The notes: generated by a model not told the origin, from the sequence alone. Shown: positions 1 to 14,805, counted from the stretch's first letter. The stretch is DNA of 64,000 nt from Betaproteobacteria bacterium Ga0077532 (GCA_001464895.1 LNEE01000006.1:26360-90359), one strand, 5' to 3'. A program made the numbers and translations.

Positions 1-2
1 CG

Positions 3-1391
3 AGCGGCGCTGCAGGCAGCATGAGGATCACCGTCACCGGCGACACCGCACTTCAGGACCTGCTTGCCAACGATCCCGCGGGCGTCCAAGCCTTGACGCA
101 GACCGCGGCGGCCCAGGATGCGGAGCTGACGGTGAACGGGCTGTCGGTCACCAGCAAGTCGAACTCGCTGGCCGATGTCATTCAGGGCGTCACCTTGAAC
201 ATCGTGAAGGCCGGGACCGCATCGATCGCCGTGGGCCGCGATACCAGCGCGGCGCAGAAGGGCGTCCAGGACTTCGTGAAGGCGTTCAACGATCTGAACT
301 CTCTCCTCGTCAACGCAAGCGCCGCCAGCCCGGCGACGAGCTCGGGTCAGACCGGGACGAGTGGCCCACTCAACGGTGATGCGGCGGTACGGTCCATCCA
401 GACGCAACTGCGCAGCGTGCTGGCCGAATCTCTGGGCCAGGGATTCTCCCTCCGGACGCTGTCGCAGGTTGGCATCACCTTCCAGCGGAACGGGAGTCTT
501 GCTCTCGATGCAGGCCAGCTTTCGACGGCGGCGACCACCAATCCGGATGGGCTCGCCGCCCTCTTTGCGACCTCGGGAACTGCCACTGACAGCCTCATGA
601 CCGTCCGGCGCCAGTCTGCGGCCACGAAGGCCGGCAACTACGCGGTCGACATCACCCAGCTCGCCACGCAGGGGCGCCTCACGGGCTCGGCCGCAGCCAA
701 TCTGACCATCACCAGCGGTGTGAACGATCGGCTCACCCTGACCGTCGACGGCACCTCCGCCTCGGTGAACATTCCTGCGGGGACGTACACGGCGGACTCC
801 CTGTCGGCGGTGGTCCAGTCCGCAGTGAACGGCAACGCCACGCTGAGCGCAGCAGGAAAGGGTGTTGTCATCGAGAACACTGGCGGAATCCTGTCCATCG
901 TTTCCAGGCGTTTCGGCAGCGATTCCGCTGTCGCAATCGCCGGCATCGGTGCGGCGGATCTGCTCGGTTCATCCCCGACCGCATCCAGCGGAGTCGACGT
1001 CGCCGGTACCATCAACGGATTGGCGGCAACAGGCTCCGGACAGGTGCTCACCGGCGCGGACAGCAGCGTCACGGAGGGACTCGAAGTGGAAGTGACCGGA
1101 GGCAGTACCGGTTCGCGCGGAAGCGTGACCGTGGGCAAGGGCTTTGCATCTCGCATCAGTGAGGTGGTGGAGGGCTTTCTATCGAGCACCGGGCCGCTGT
1201 CGAGTCGGACCGCTGGCATCAACCGATCGATCGACGATATCTCCAAGCAGCGGGAGACGCTCGAACGGCGGTTGACGGGCGTACAGGCCCGCTACCTGGC
1301 GCAGTTCACCGCCCTCGACGTGATGCTGTCCGGTATGCGGCAGACGAGTTCGTTCCTCACCCAGCAACTCGAGACACTCAACCGGGCTTGA
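3..1391 (+). CDS. fliD: Flagellar filament capping protein FliD (5' truncated by window edge)
   Basis: Ser/Thr/Ala-rich FliD C-terminal domain ending in a coiled coil (ISKQRETLERRLTGVQARYLAQFTALDVMLSGMRQTSSFLTQQLETL), immediately upstream of fliS; frame open from window start. Confidence 0.93.
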   Translation, partial: SGAAGSMRITVTGDTALQDLLANDPAGVQALTQTAAAQDAELTVNGLSVTSKSNSLADVIQGVTLNIVKAGTASIAVGRDTSAAQKGVQDFVKAFNDLNSLLVNASAASPATSSGQTGTSGPLNGDAAVRSIQTQLRSVLAESLGQGFSLRTLSQVGITFQRNGSLALDAGQLSTAATTNPDGLAALFATSGTATDSLMTVRRQSAATKAGNYAVDITQLATQGRLTGSAAANLTITSGVNDRLTLTVDGTSASVNIPAGTYTADSLSAVVQSAVNGNATLSAAGKGVVIENTGGILSIVSRRFGSDSAVAIAGIGAADLLGSSPTASSGVDVAGTINGLAATGSGQVLTGADSSVTEGLEVEVTGGSTGSRGSVTVGKGFASRISEVVEGFLSSTGPLSSRTAGINRSIDDISKQRETLERRLTGVQARYLAQFTALDVMLSGMRQTSSFLTQQLETLNRA

Positions 1392-1460
1392 TTTCCGCCT
1401 GAGAGACATGTCCGCCGGCAATGGGCGTCCCGCCCGTGTCGGAGAACGAAGACTTAGAAG

Positions 1461-1922
1461 ATGACCAACGTGATCGATCATGCTCTGAAGACCTACGCTC
1501 GCATGGACGTCGAAACCGGTGTGGCCGGCGCGACGCCCGAGATGCTGATCGTGATGCTCTACGACGGAGCGCTCCGTTCGATCGCAACCGCCAGGGTCCG
1601 CATGGAGGAAGGCGATCAGCAGGCCAAGGGACAAGCGATCTCCAAGGCGATCGGCATCATCGAGGAAGGCCTTCGCGGATCTCTAGATGCCGCTGCCGGC
1701 GGCGAACTCGGTTCGAACCTGAGCGATCTCTACGAGTACATGAGTCACCGCCTGATGCTCGCGAATCTGCGCAACGATCCGTCCATGCTCGACGAGGTAT
1801 CGGATCTCCTGCGCGCGCTCAAGACCGCGTGGGATGGCCTCATCAACCCGCAGGGCGCGAACGTCGCCGAGGTTCGGGACGCGCCGCCTGCGCGATCTTC
1901 CACCAGCTACGGCAGGGTCTGA
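1461..1922 (+). CDS. fliS: Flagellar export chaperone FliS
   Basis: MLIVMLYDGALRSI...EEGLRGSLD...LSDLYEYMSHRLMLANLRND is the FliS signature; downstream of fliD. Confidence 0.95.
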   Translation: MTNVIDHALKTYARMDVETGVAGATPEMLIVMLYDGALRSIATARVRMEEGDQQAKGQAISKAIGIIEEGLRGSLDAAAGGELGSNLSDLYEYMSHRLMLANLRNDPSMLDEVSDLLRALKTAWDGLINPQGANVAEVRDAPPARSSTSYGRV

Positions 1923-1926
1923 CCAC

Positions 1927-2253
1927 GTGTCATCCGAAGCGGTCGTTGCAGCCTATGCGGAAGTCCTGGCGCTTACCGAACGAATGCTCGAGGCGGCTCG
2001 TGGGAACGATTGGGATGCCCTGGTCCGGATCGAGCAGGAGCGTGATCGACAGGTCGCGTTGCTGCGGCAGCAGGATGTCGACCCCGGGCGGGTTCCGGCG
2101 CTCCGCGCACGCAAGCGCGAGCTGATCGAAGCGATCATGGCCCGCGATGCCGATGTCCGCAGCCTCACGGAGGACTGGATGCACGAGTTGCGCGAGATTC
2201 TCGAAAGCGCCGGCAACGTCCAGAAGCTGCACAAGACCTACGACCAGGGCTGA
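1927..2253 (+). CDS. FliT-like flagellar protein
   Basis: Small helical protein directly after fliS, GTG start 5 bp after the fliS stop; positional and compositional match to FliT. Confidence 0.65.
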   Translation: MSSEAVVAAYAEVLALTERMLEAARGNDWDALVRIEQERDRQVALLRQQDVDPGRVPALRARKRELIEAIMARDADVRSLTEDWMHELREILESAGNVQKLHKTYDQG

Positions 2254-2328
2254 GCACCCGAGGTCGATTGACGGTGTCTCCTGGCACCTGCACACTCTCC
2301 CGCATCGAAGAAACCTCATGCGCGGCCC

Positions 2329-2766
2329 GTGGATCCGATCGTCATCACCTGGCGTGAACTGCTGATCGCCGTCATTGCCGTGCTGGCCGTGTACGCGGCC
2401 GAGCTCCTGCTCCTGCTGCGCTTCGGCCGTCAGCCGCGCCTTCCGTTTCGCACGCGCTCGCGCCCCGATCCCGCTTCACAACCTCAGCAAGCGTATGCGC
2501 TTGGTCACCTCCGGGAAGAGGTCACCGAGCTGCGCCGTACAGTGGCGACGCTTCGGATGGAACTCGAGGCATTGCAGAAGAATTCCGCGCGTGTCGCGCC
2601 ATCTTCATCGACGCTGTCTTCTCCGGCACCGTCGTCCCAGACACCCTACGCCCAGGCGATTCAGCTTGCCCGCGAAGGCGGCGATGCTGTGGCGCTGGCG
2701 CGGGACTGCGGGATCTCCCGGGGTGAGGCCGAACTGATCGTGGCGCTCCACAGCACGCGGCACTGA
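2329..2766 (+). CDS. DUF2802 domain-containing protein
   Basis: N-terminal TM segment, coiled coil, C-terminal YAQAIQLAREGGDAVALARDCGISRGEAELIVAL motif typical of DUF2802. Confidence 0.75.
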   Translation: MDPIVITWRELLIAVIAVLAVYAAELLLLLRFGRQPRLPFRTRSRPDPASQPQQAYALGHLREEVTELRRTVATLRMELEALQKNSARVAPSSSTLSSPAPSSQTPYAQAIQLAREGGDAVALARDCGISRGEAELIVALHSTRH

Positions 2767-2979
2767 GCAGGGTGCTGAGCGCTTTGTCAGGCCGCAACCT
2801 GCCTCGCGAATAGGTTGCGAATTTTCCTCCTGGGATGATCTGCATGGAGCATCCACCAGTCGGACCGAGTGGAGCGTGCTGGTAGGAGTTGTGTTCCGTT
2901 TTGCATCGGTCCGTTGCGGGCGAGCGTCCGCAGGCGCGGGCGGGTGCCCAGTCTCACCCGATAGCGAGAGGACACCCGC

Positions 2980-4050
2980 TTGGAGAGCATCACACCGCTG
3001 CGCGCACCCGTTGCACTGGCTGGCTCCCCGAGACCAGTCCTCGAGGGCAGGCCCGAGATCGCAGGGCAGGTGCTCGCCCTTCCCGCCGGTGCCTCCGTGG
3101 ACGCCGTCATCGTCGGGCGGCCGACACGGGATGTGGTGCTGCTGGACGTTGCCGGCCAGCTCTTCCAGACGACGCTTCCCGACGGCGCGGTGCAGGACGG
3201 GGCCAGCAAGCTTCCGCTGGTGGTGCTGCGTGGAGGGGAGAGACCAGCCTTCCTGCTTGACCGAGGTGCAGCCGAGCCGGCGGCAACGCCCTCTGCGCGC
3301 GTCGACCTCAGCACAGCAGGTAGCAGGCTGGGCGCCGCGGTTGCTGCGGCGACCAAGGGGCAGGAGGGTGCCCAGCCGGCCGTCTCGGCGACACCGTTGC
3401 TGCCAGGGCCCCCTGCGGATGCCGACGGTCTGGTGCCCCCCCTCAGGCAGGCTGTGGAGGGAAGTGGACTCTTCTACGAGTCCCATCAGGCGGAATGGGT
3501 CGCCGGCCGCCGCCCGCTCGAGGCTATCCGGAGTGAGCCGCAGGCGATGGCGGGCCGGCAACTCGCGCAAGGCGAGGGCGAGCCCACCGGGGCGGTCGCG
3601 CCAAGATCCGAGGGCACCGCGGCAACGGCATCGCCGATGTCTGCTGCGGAGGCCCGGTCGTCCGTGGATGCAAACTCCCCACCGGCGCCCGCAATCGCGC
3701 AACTGGTCGACCGACAGTTGCAGACCCTCGCCGGCCAGCCGATCGCGTGGAGCGGGCAGGTGTGGCCCGGGCAGACGATGGAATGGCAGATCGAAGAGGA
3801 TCAGTCGGATGAGGCGCAGGACATGCCGAACCAGGCATGGACCTCGAAGCTGCGCCTGACGTTGCCGAATCTGGGCGAGGTCGAACTGCGCGTCGGGCTG
3901 CGGGACGAGCGCTTGTCCGTGCGAGTGACCTCGGGCGTCGAGCATGTGCCCGCGTTCAGGGAATCTGCGGACGTGCTGCGGAGCGCGCTGGCCGCGCGCG
4001 GCCTGTCGCTCACCGCCCTCGAGGTTGGGCCCGATGGCGACGACGCCTGA
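2980..4050 (+). CDS. Flagellar hook-length control protein FliK-like
   Basis: Ala/Pro-rich N-terminus with a C-terminal domain SKLRLTLPNLGEVELRVGLRDERLSVRVT; followed by FlhB-like protein. Confidence 0.75.
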   Translation: MESITPLRAPVALAGSPRPVLEGRPEIAGQVLALPAGASVDAVIVGRPTRDVVLLDVAGQLFQTTLPDGAVQDGASKLPLVVLRGGERPAFLLDRGAAEPAATPSARVDLSTAGSRLGAAVAAATKGQEGAQPAVSATPLLPGPPADADGLVPPLRQAVEGSGLFYESHQAEWVAGRRPLEAIRSEPQAMAGRQLAQGEGEPTGAVAPRSEGTAATASPMSAAEARSSVDANSPPAPAIAQLVDRQLQTLAGQPIAWSGQVWPGQTMEWQIEEDQSDEAQDMPNQAWTSKLRLTLPNLGEVELRVGLRDERLSVRVTSGVEHVPAFRESADVLRSALAARGLSLTALEVGPDGDDA

Positions 4051-4369
4051 CCCGCGATCGGCGGCGGTTGCCCTCGCCTACGAGGCGTCCGAGGGCGCTC
4101 CGCGCGTGGTGGCCAGAGGGCGTGGTGTTCTCGCGCAGGCGATCATCGAGAAGGCGCGCGACGCTGGCGTCTTCGTGCATGAGTCACCGGAGCTGGTGGC
4201 GCTGCTCATGCAGGTGGATCTCGATGCGCGCATCCCGCCGCAGCTCTATGTCGCGATCGCGGAACTGCTCGCCTGGGTGTATCGCCTGGAGCGCGGCGAT
4301 GTCACGGAGAGCGAGGGGCCGCTCCTCACCCTTCCAACTGGTGAATCAGGTCCGCTTCCAGGCGAATGA
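4034..4369 (+). CDS. EscU/YscU/HrcU-type export apparatus switch (FlhB C-terminal-like) protein
   Basis: AVALAYEASEGAPRVVARGRGVLAQAIIEKARDAGVFVHESPELVALLMQVDLDARIPPQLYVAIAELLAWVYRL matches FlhB C-terminal domain. Confidence 0.85.
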   Translation: MATTPDPRSAAVALAYEASEGAPRVVARGRGVLAQAIIEKARDAGVFVHESPELVALLMQVDLDARIPPQLYVAIAELLAWVYRLERGDVTESEGPLLTLPTGESGPLPGE

Positions 4370-6920
4370 CCTTCTTCGAATCCCGCAAGGCCTCGCCCTT
4401 CAACAGGAAGACATCCTCTGCACGTGCGCCAAGCGTGTTGATCTTGGCATTCTGGACGTGGATACCGTACTCGGCCAGTGTCCTAGCCACCCGGGACAGC
4501 AGTCCTGGCCGGTCGCCCGCGATCAGCGATAGGTAGTGATAGGTGCCTCTCTCGTCGGGGCGGATGGTCACCTCGGGCGTCAGCGGGAACGCCTTCAGCT
4601 GACGCGAAACCCGACCTCGCGTGGGTGGTTCGGGTGGTGCCGCGGAGCGCAGTCGTTCGCTCAACTCGTGCTCGACGTAGCTGATGACATCGCGATAGTG
4701 TGATCTGGTCTGTGCGGGATCCATCACCAGAAAATGGTCGAGCGCATAGCCGTCGCGCGTCGTGTAGATCCGTGCCTCGACAATGCTGTACGAGAGGCGT
4801 TCGAAAAAGCTGCACATGCGCGCGAACATCAGCGGTTGATCGGGTGAGTAGATCAGCAGCTCGAGACCCTCGCCGATCGGGGACAGACGGGCTTTCACCA
4901 CGGGTTCGCGCGTATCTGCGCGATAGAACAGATGGCGCGTGTGCCATGCGATGTCGCCCGGTTCGTGCCTCAGGAAGTAGCTGTCGCCGAGACGCGCCCA
5001 GAGCTTCTCTTCCGCACCCTCCGGCAGCGCGTAGGCCCGCAGGCGGACGCGTACGCGCTCCTTTCGATCCTGCACCGATCCCTCGATCGGCGCTTCCGAG
5101 CCTCCGATGGCCCGTTGGGCTGCGCGGAACAGATCTTCGAGGAGCTTGCCTTTCCAGGCATTCCACACCTTTGGGCTCGTCCCGCGGATGTCCGCGACGG
5201 TGAGCAGATAGAGTCCGACGAGGCGTCGCTCGGTCGAGACCATGTCGGCGAATCGACGGATCACGGCCGGATCGGACAGGTCCTGCTTCTGCGCCGTGGA
5301 GGACATCTTGAGGTGGTGTTCCACCAGCCACGCCACCAGGTCGGCGTCCTCGGCGGCGAGGCCGTGCGCGCGGCAGAACCGCAAGGCATCGGCCCGTCCC
5401 AGTGTGGAGTGGTCGCCGCCACGACCCTTGGCGATGTCGTGGAAGAGGCCCGCCAGATACAGCACCTCCGGACGCGCGAAGTCCGCCATCAGCCGTGAGC
5501 ACATCGGGTACTCGTGGGCCATGTCCGGGATCGCGAACCGGCGCAGGTTCCGCACCACGAGCAGGATGTGCTCGTCGACCGTGTAGACGTGGAAGAGATC
5601 GTGTTGCATGCGTCCGACGATCCTGCCGAAGGCGGGCAGATAAAGCCCGAGCATCCCGAAGCGGTTCATACGTCGGAGTGTGCGGGCCACGCCGGATGGC
5701 TCTCGCATCATCAGCATGAACAGCTCGCGGTGCCGTGGTTCCTGGCGGAACGCCGCGTTCACGTGCCTGCGCGCATGCCAGAGTGCCCGCTGCGTCGATG
5801 CTGCGAGGCCCTTCACCTCGGGGTGCTGCTGCCAGAGGAGGAACGTTTCCAGAACAGCGGAAGGTTCCCGGTCGAACAGGTCCGGCTGCGCAAGCTCGAG
5901 CAACTCGTTGCTGATGCGGAAGCGCTCGTTGATCGCCACTGGCGCGGCATCGGGCGGGGGGAAGAGACGGATCCGCAGATTTGCCAGCACGATGCTCGAC
6001 AACTGCAGCACTGCCTTCGCGGTGCGATAGAAGCGTTGCATGAGCTGTTCGCTGGCTCGCCGCGCCACGGATTCCTTCATGCCCATGCGTTCTGCTATGC
6101 GCGTCTGCAGGTCGAACAGCAGGCGGTCCTCGCGGCGCCCGACGAGATGGTGCAGCTGGATCCTGAGCGATTGCAGCACGGCTTCGTGGCGGGACAGACG
6201 GGTGGCTTCGGCCATCGTGAGGATGCCGTGGGCGGTGAGGTCGCGCCACGACGCGCCCATGCCGCTCGCGCGTGCCACCCACAGAATCACCTGAAGGTCG
6301 CGGAGGCCGCCCGGATTCTCCTTGAGGTTGGGTTCGAGGCTGTACGCGATGTCATTGAACCGCGTGTGGCGCTGGTGCTGTTCGAGCAGCTTGGCTTCGC
6401 AGAAGGCGCGAGGGTCCAGGGACTGCTGGTAGGCCGCGCGGAAGCGATCGAACAGGAGCGGGTCTCCGGCGAGCAATCTCGCTTCGAGCAGGTTCGTCTG
6501 GATAGTGATGTCCTGTTTCGCCTGGAGGATGCACTCGGAGATCGTGCGTGTGCTCTGGCCGATCTCCAGCCCGAGATCCCATAGTGTCCCGACGAACTTT
6601 TCGATCGCAGGCTGCTGGGCGCCGATTGCGCCGTCGCCCAGGAGAATCAGGAGGTCCACATCGGAGTGAGGAAACAGCTGACCGCGCCCGTAGCCGCCCA
6701 CCGCAACGAGCGCCGCGCCCGCAGGCATCAGTCCGCCCCACGCTTCACGCAGCAGTCCGTCCACGAGGTCGGCCATGCGTGAGAGCAGGACGGCCGGTTG
6801 CCCCGTCTCGTCGAACCGTCGGGCGAGACGCTCCCTTCCTTCCTTCAGGGCTGTCCGGCTGCGGGCGACGAACTCGCGGGTGTCGAACGCGTCGGGATTC
6901 ACGCGCGGTGCGAGATTCAT
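4326..6920 (-). CDS. glnD: [Protein-PII] uridylyltransferase/uridylyl-removing enzyme
   Basis: 864 aa; nucleotidyltransferase GGYGRGQLFPHSDVDLLIL, HD domain LFHDIAKGRGGDHS, C-terminal ACT repeats; adjacent to map. Confidence 0.97.
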   Translation of the reverse strand: MNLAPRVNPDAFDTREFVARSRTALKEGRERLARRFDETGQPAVLLSRMADLVDGLLREAWGGLMPAGAALVAVGGYGRGQLFPHSDVDLLILLGDGAIGAQQPAIEKFVGTLWDLGLEIGQSTRTISECILQAKQDITIQTNLLEARLLAGDPLLFDRFRAAYQQSLDPRAFCEAKLLEQHQRHTRFNDIAYSLEPNLKENPGGLRDLQVILWVARASGMGASWRDLTAHGILTMAEATRLSRHEAVLQSLRIQLHHLVGRREDRLLFDLQTRIAERMGMKESVARRASEQLMQRFYRTAKAVLQLSSIVLANLRIRLFPPPDAAPVAINERFRISNELLELAQPDLFDREPSAVLETFLLWQQHPEVKGLAASTQRALWHARRHVNAAFRQEPRHRELFMLMMREPSGVARTLRRMNRFGMLGLYLPAFGRIVGRMQHDLFHVYTVDEHILLVVRNLRRFAIPDMAHEYPMCSRLMADFARPEVLYLAGLFHDIAKGRGGDHSTLGRADALRFCRAHGLAAEDADLVAWLVEHHLKMSSTAQKQDLSDPAVIRRFADMVSTERRLVGLYLLTVADIRGTSPKVWNAWKGKLLEDLFRAAQRAIGGSEAPIEGSVQDRKERVRVRLRAYALPEGAEEKLWARLGDSYFLRHEPGDIAWHTRHLFYRADTREPVVKARLSPIGEGLELLIYSPDQPLMFARMCSFFERLSYSIVEARIYTTRDGYALDHFLVMDPAQTRSHYRDVISYVEHELSERLRSAAPPEPPTRGRVSRQLKAFPLTPEVTIRPDERGTYHYLSLIAGDRPGLLSRVARTLAEYGIHVQNAKINTLGARAEDVFLLKGEALRDSKKVIRLEADLIHQLEG

Positions 6921-6926
6921 GACGGT

Positions 6927-7736
6927 TCAGGCCGCTGGCGCAGGCGGTGCACCATCCGAAAGCGTCAACACCTCGAATCCGTCATCGGTCACGAGAACGG
7001 TGTGTTCCCACTGGGCCGAGAGGCTGTGGTCCTTCGTGACCACGGTCCAGCCATCCCCGAGCTGTCGGATACCAGCCTTACCGGCGTTGATCATCGGCTC
7101 GATCGTGAAGGTCATGCCGGCCTGGAGCTTGAGCCCCGTTGCAGGCTTTCCGTAGTGGAGCACCTGCGGTTCCTCGTGGAACCGCCGGCCGATGCCATGG
7201 CCGCAGAACTCGCGCACGATGCTGAAACCGTTGGCCTCGGCGTGCGTCTGGATCACGTGTCCGACGTCACCCAGGTGCACACCCGGACGCACCATGCGGA
7301 TACCGCGCCACATGCACTCGTAGGTGATGTCGCAGAGCCGCCTCGCCTGGATGGAAGGTTCTCCCACATGGAACATGCGACTCGTGTCCCCATGAAAGCC
7401 GTCCTTGATCACCGTGATGTCGATGTTCACGACGTCGCCGTTCTTGAGCGCTTTCGCACCGGGAACCCCGTGACAAACGACGTGATTCACGGAGGTGCAG
7501 ATGCTCTTGGGGTAGGGCTTGTAGCCGGGCGGGGCGTAGTTCAGGGGCGCGGGGACGCAGCCCTGAACGTTCACCATGTAGTCATGGCAGAGTCGGTCGA
7601 GTTCGTCGGTGGTGACTCCGGCCTTCACGTGGGGGCCGATGAAGTCGAGGACTTCGGCAGCAAGGCGCCCCGCGACGCGCATTCTCTGGATATCTTCTGG
7701 AGACTTTATGTTGACCGACATGCTGGGCGACATCAC
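6927..7736 (-). CDS. map: Type I methionine aminopeptidase
   Basis: VNHVVCHGVPGAKALKNGDVVNIDITV, GHGIGRRFHEEPQVLHYG, MTFTIEPMIN signatures. Confidence 0.97.
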   Translation of the reverse strand: MMSPSMSVNIKSPEDIQRMRVAGRLAAEVLDFIGPHVKAGVTTDELDRLCHDYMVNVQGCVPAPLNYAPPGYKPYPKSICTSVNHVVCHGVPGAKALKNGDVVNIDITVIKDGFHGDTSRMFHVGEPSIQARRLCDITYECMWRGIRMVRPGVHLGDVGHVIQTHAEANGFSIVREFCGHGIGRRFHEEPQVLHYGKPATGLKLQAGMTFTIEPMINAGKAGIRQLGDGWTVVTKDHSLSAQWEHTVLVTDDGFEVLTLSDGAPPAPAA

Positions 7737-8162
7737 CTAGGACGCCCCGCGCGAACCTTCTCCGGCGCTACGAAGCCGTCGGGAGTCCGAAACCACGGGA
7801 CAGGTTGCACCCGATTCGGGTGCTTGATCGGAAGACCGGGAATTGCAGTGGGGAGCATCGGATCGACGCCTGCCCGACACCAGTTTCCAGCCAGCGTGAC
7901 TCGACTTTCTCGGGAAACTCGAGCGCCGTGATTATAGCGACGCAGTCGTTGCCCGGAAGCCTTGACATGGCCCCGCCTGCAGCCTTCCATGGATCGTCCA
8001 GGTGGGATCATGGAGTTCGGTCCGACCCCGCCATCCCTGGACACGCTACGATGGCCTCCGCGAAAGGGCGCCCGAGTGCGTTCTAACGCGACGTTCACTA
8101 CGTCTGCATTTTCTTCGATGCAACAGTCTGTTAACATGCCGCCCCTGTGCGAATTCGGGGAA

Positions 8163-8190
8163 ATGGGCTGAGGGCCCATTTTTGTTTTTG
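8163..8190 (+). terminator. Intrinsic terminator/attenuator-like hairpin just upstream of rimP
   Basis: ATGGGC-TGAGG-GCCCAT followed by TTTTTGTTTTT, ending 7 nt before the rimP GTG. Confidence 0.7.
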
Positions 8191-8196
8191 GGCGGC

Positions 8197-8631
8197 GTGG
8201 ACGCAGAATCAATCACAAAACGGGCAATCGAGGTTCACGGGTACGAACTCGTGGACTTTCAGGTGGGCAGCGGCCAGCAACGGCTGCTGCGTGTCTTCAT
8301 TGACAAGCCTGCGGGAATCACGGTCGAGGACTGCGCCACCGTGAGTCACCAGCTGACCCGCGTCTATGCGGTTGAGGGTGTCGACTACGACCGGCTGGAA
8401 GTTTCTTCCCCCGGGCTGGACCGCCCGCTCAAGCGAATCGAAGATTTCATGCGTTTCACCGGCGCGCAGGCGTCGGTGTCGATGCGGTTGCCGATAGAGG
8501 GCCGCAAACGCTTCACGGGCACGATTCTGGGTGCCGACGAGCAGGGTCGCGTGCGTCTCGACTGCGAGGCCGGCGAACTTGTTTTTGACCTGTCCGAAAT
8601 GGACAAGGCCCGGCTCAAGCCCGATATCTGA
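8197..8631 (+). CDS. rimP: Ribosome maturation factor RimP
   Basis: GYELVDFQVGSGQQRLLRVFIDKPAGITVEDC...VEGVDYDRLEVSSPGLDRPLK; upstream of nusA. Confidence 0.95.
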   Translation: MDAESITKRAIEVHGYELVDFQVGSGQQRLLRVFIDKPAGITVEDCATVSHQLTRVYAVEGVDYDRLEVSSPGLDRPLKRIEDFMRFTGAQASVSMRLPIEGRKRFTGTILGADEQGRVRLDCEAGELVFDLSEMDKARLKPDI

Positions 8632-8643
8632 ATGGAGGTTGTC

Positions 8644-12949
<4,306 letters not shown>

Positions 12950-12980
12950 CGTCCGGCTCGAGACAACGGTTCAGACCGAT

Positions 12981-13355
12981 ATGGCGCAACGGCCTCCATC
13001 GCCGAGAACTGCCAGGCTGGCGGATCAGATCCAGCGAGACCTCGCGGAGCTGATCCGCCTCGAGGTGAAAGATCCCCGCGTCGGCCTCGTCACCGTCACG
13101 GGTGTCGACCTCAGCTCGGACCACACTCACGCCAAGATTCATTTCACCGTGATGGGCGACGAGGCCCGCATCGCCGAGGCGACGTACGGCCTGCAACGGG
13201 CGGGCGGCTTCCTTCGGTCGGCCCTCGCCCACGGCCTGAAGACGCGGACGGTTCCGGAGTTGCACTTCCACTACGACGAATCGGTGGCGCACGGCAGCCG
13301 GCTGTCGCAACTCATCGACGATGCTGTTCGTTCGGATCCCGGACACGAGTCGTGA
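12981..13355 (+). CDS. rbfA: Ribosome-binding factor A
   Basis: RLADQIQRDLAELIRLEVKDPRVGLVTVTGVDLSSDHTHAKIHFTV. Confidence 0.95.
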   Translation: MAQRPPSPRTARLADQIQRDLAELIRLEVKDPRVGLVTVTGVDLSSDHTHAKIHFTVMGDEARIAEATYGLQRAGGFLRSALAHGLKTRTVPELHFHYDESVAHGSRLSQLIDDAVRSDPGHES

Positions 13356-14314
13356 CGGATGTGGTGGGTGGGGCGCCAGCGGATCCTGGCGTTCGTCGGC
13401 GTCGTCGTGACATCGACGGAGTCCTGCTGGTCGACAAGCCCCGCGGAGGTTCGTCGAACACCATTCTCCAGCACGTTCGGTACCTGCTGAATGCCAGCAA
13501 GGCCGGGCACGGTGGAACCCTCGATCCGCTTGCCACCGGCCTGCTGGTCGTCTGTTTCGGGGAGGCCACGAAGTTTTCGGCGCAACTCCTCGAAGGCGGT
13601 AAGACCTACACCGGTGAGATCCAGTTGGGCACCCGCACCGACACCGGGGATGCCGAAGGGGCGGTCATCGAGTCCGCTGTTGTGCCCCCCTTTCCTTCCG
13701 AGTTCGATCCACTTGCCAGGCGTTTCACCGGCGAGATCACCCAGCAACCCCCGAATTACAGTGCACTGAAGCACCAGGGCAAGCCGCTGTACGAATATGC
13801 CCGTGCCGGTACGCCGGTTTCGGCGAAACCCCGGTCCATCACAATTCACGCGCTGTCCATCGTACCGATCGGCCACGACAGACTCGGATTCGAGGTCACC
13901 TGCAGCAGCGGAACCTACGTCCGCAGCCTCGCCGAGGATCTTTCGGTGGCGCTCGGCACCGTCGGACATCTCGCGACGCTGCGACGCACGGCTTCGGGTG
14001 GTTTTCGGGTCGAGGAAGCCATCTCGCCGGAAGCTCTGGAACGGTTCTCCATGACGGAACGGGAGGCGCGTCTGCTTCCGCCGGATGCTCTGCTGCGGGA
14101 CGTGCCCGCGTGGGATGTCGATGCGGCGACGACAGCGTCGATCCGGCAGGGAAGGGTGGTACCTGCGGCGCCAGGATTGGCTGCCGGACGGGTTCGTTTG
14201 TACGGACCGAGCCGCACATTTCTCGGCTTGGGGGAGGTCGATGATGCCGGACAGGTCCAGCCCGTGCGGTTGCTCGCGACCGGGGGCGGACAGGTCGGCA
14301 GAAAAGCTGGCTAA
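13352..14314 (+). CDS. truB: tRNA pseudouridine(55) synthase TruB
   Basis: DGVLLVDKPRGGSSN...KAGHGGTLDPLATGLLVVCFGEATKF signature. Confidence 0.97.
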   Translation: MTDVVGGAPADPGVRRRRRDIDGVLLVDKPRGGSSNTILQHVRYLLNASKAGHGGTLDPLATGLLVVCFGEATKFSAQLLEGGKTYTGEIQLGTRTDTGDAEGAVIESAVVPPFPSEFDPLARRFTGEITQQPPNYSALKHQGKPLYEYARAGTPVSAKPRSITIHALSIVPIGHDRLGFEVTCSSGTYVRSLAEDLSVALGTVGHLATLRRTASGGFRVEEAISPEALERFSMTEREARLLPPDALLRDVPAWDVDAATTASIRQGRVVPAAPGLAAGRVRLYGPSRTFLGLGEVDDAGQVQPVRLLATGGGQVGRKAG

Positions 14315-14388
14315 CTCGCTAAATTGGCTTGGATTCCGGGCGTGACCTCGATACAATCGCGCGCTTCGAAGAAGGAGAGATGACTGAC

Positions 14389-14658
14389 ATGGCTGTGACC
14401 ACTGCCGCCAAGGCCCAACTCGTGAGCGAGTATCAGCGCGCGACGGGCGATACGGGCTCCCCCGAAGTGCAGGTTGCACTTCTGACCGCTCGCATCAACG
14501 GACTTACCGATCACTTCAAAGCGCACATGAAGGATCACCATTCCCGTCGCGGCCTGCTCAAGATGGTGAGCCGCCGTCGCAAGCTTCTGGATTACCTCCG
14601 GTCGAACGACAGCGAAGGTTATCGAAAGCTGATCGCCCGGCTCGGACTGCGCAAGTAA
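14389..14658 (+). CDS. rpsO: 30S ribosomal protein S15
   Basis: [51 protein letters not shown]. Confidence 0.98.
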   Translation: MAVTTAAKAQLVSEYQRATGDTGSPEVQVALLTARINGLTDHFKAHMKDHHSRRGLLKMVSRRRKLLDYLRSNDSEGYRKLIARLGLRK

Positions 14659-14805
14659 TTGCTCGATGCCCGGATCGTTCGTCTGCAATCGTGGACGTCC
14701 GCTCCGCCTCCCGCTACGCCCGCGCCTGCTGTTCGCCCGTCGAACATCGTGCGCCCCGCATTCGCATACGTTGTGCGCTCAGTGTGATTCCAGCGTGATC
14801 AACCG

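Noticed and set aside
2605-7931. Long antisense ORFs opposite fliK/glnD/map (e.g. 2605-3945 -, 4483-6282 -, 5514-6584 +, 6798-7931 +)
   Set aside because: High-GC shadow frames with Arg/Ala/Pro-rich composition opposite clearly conserved genes.
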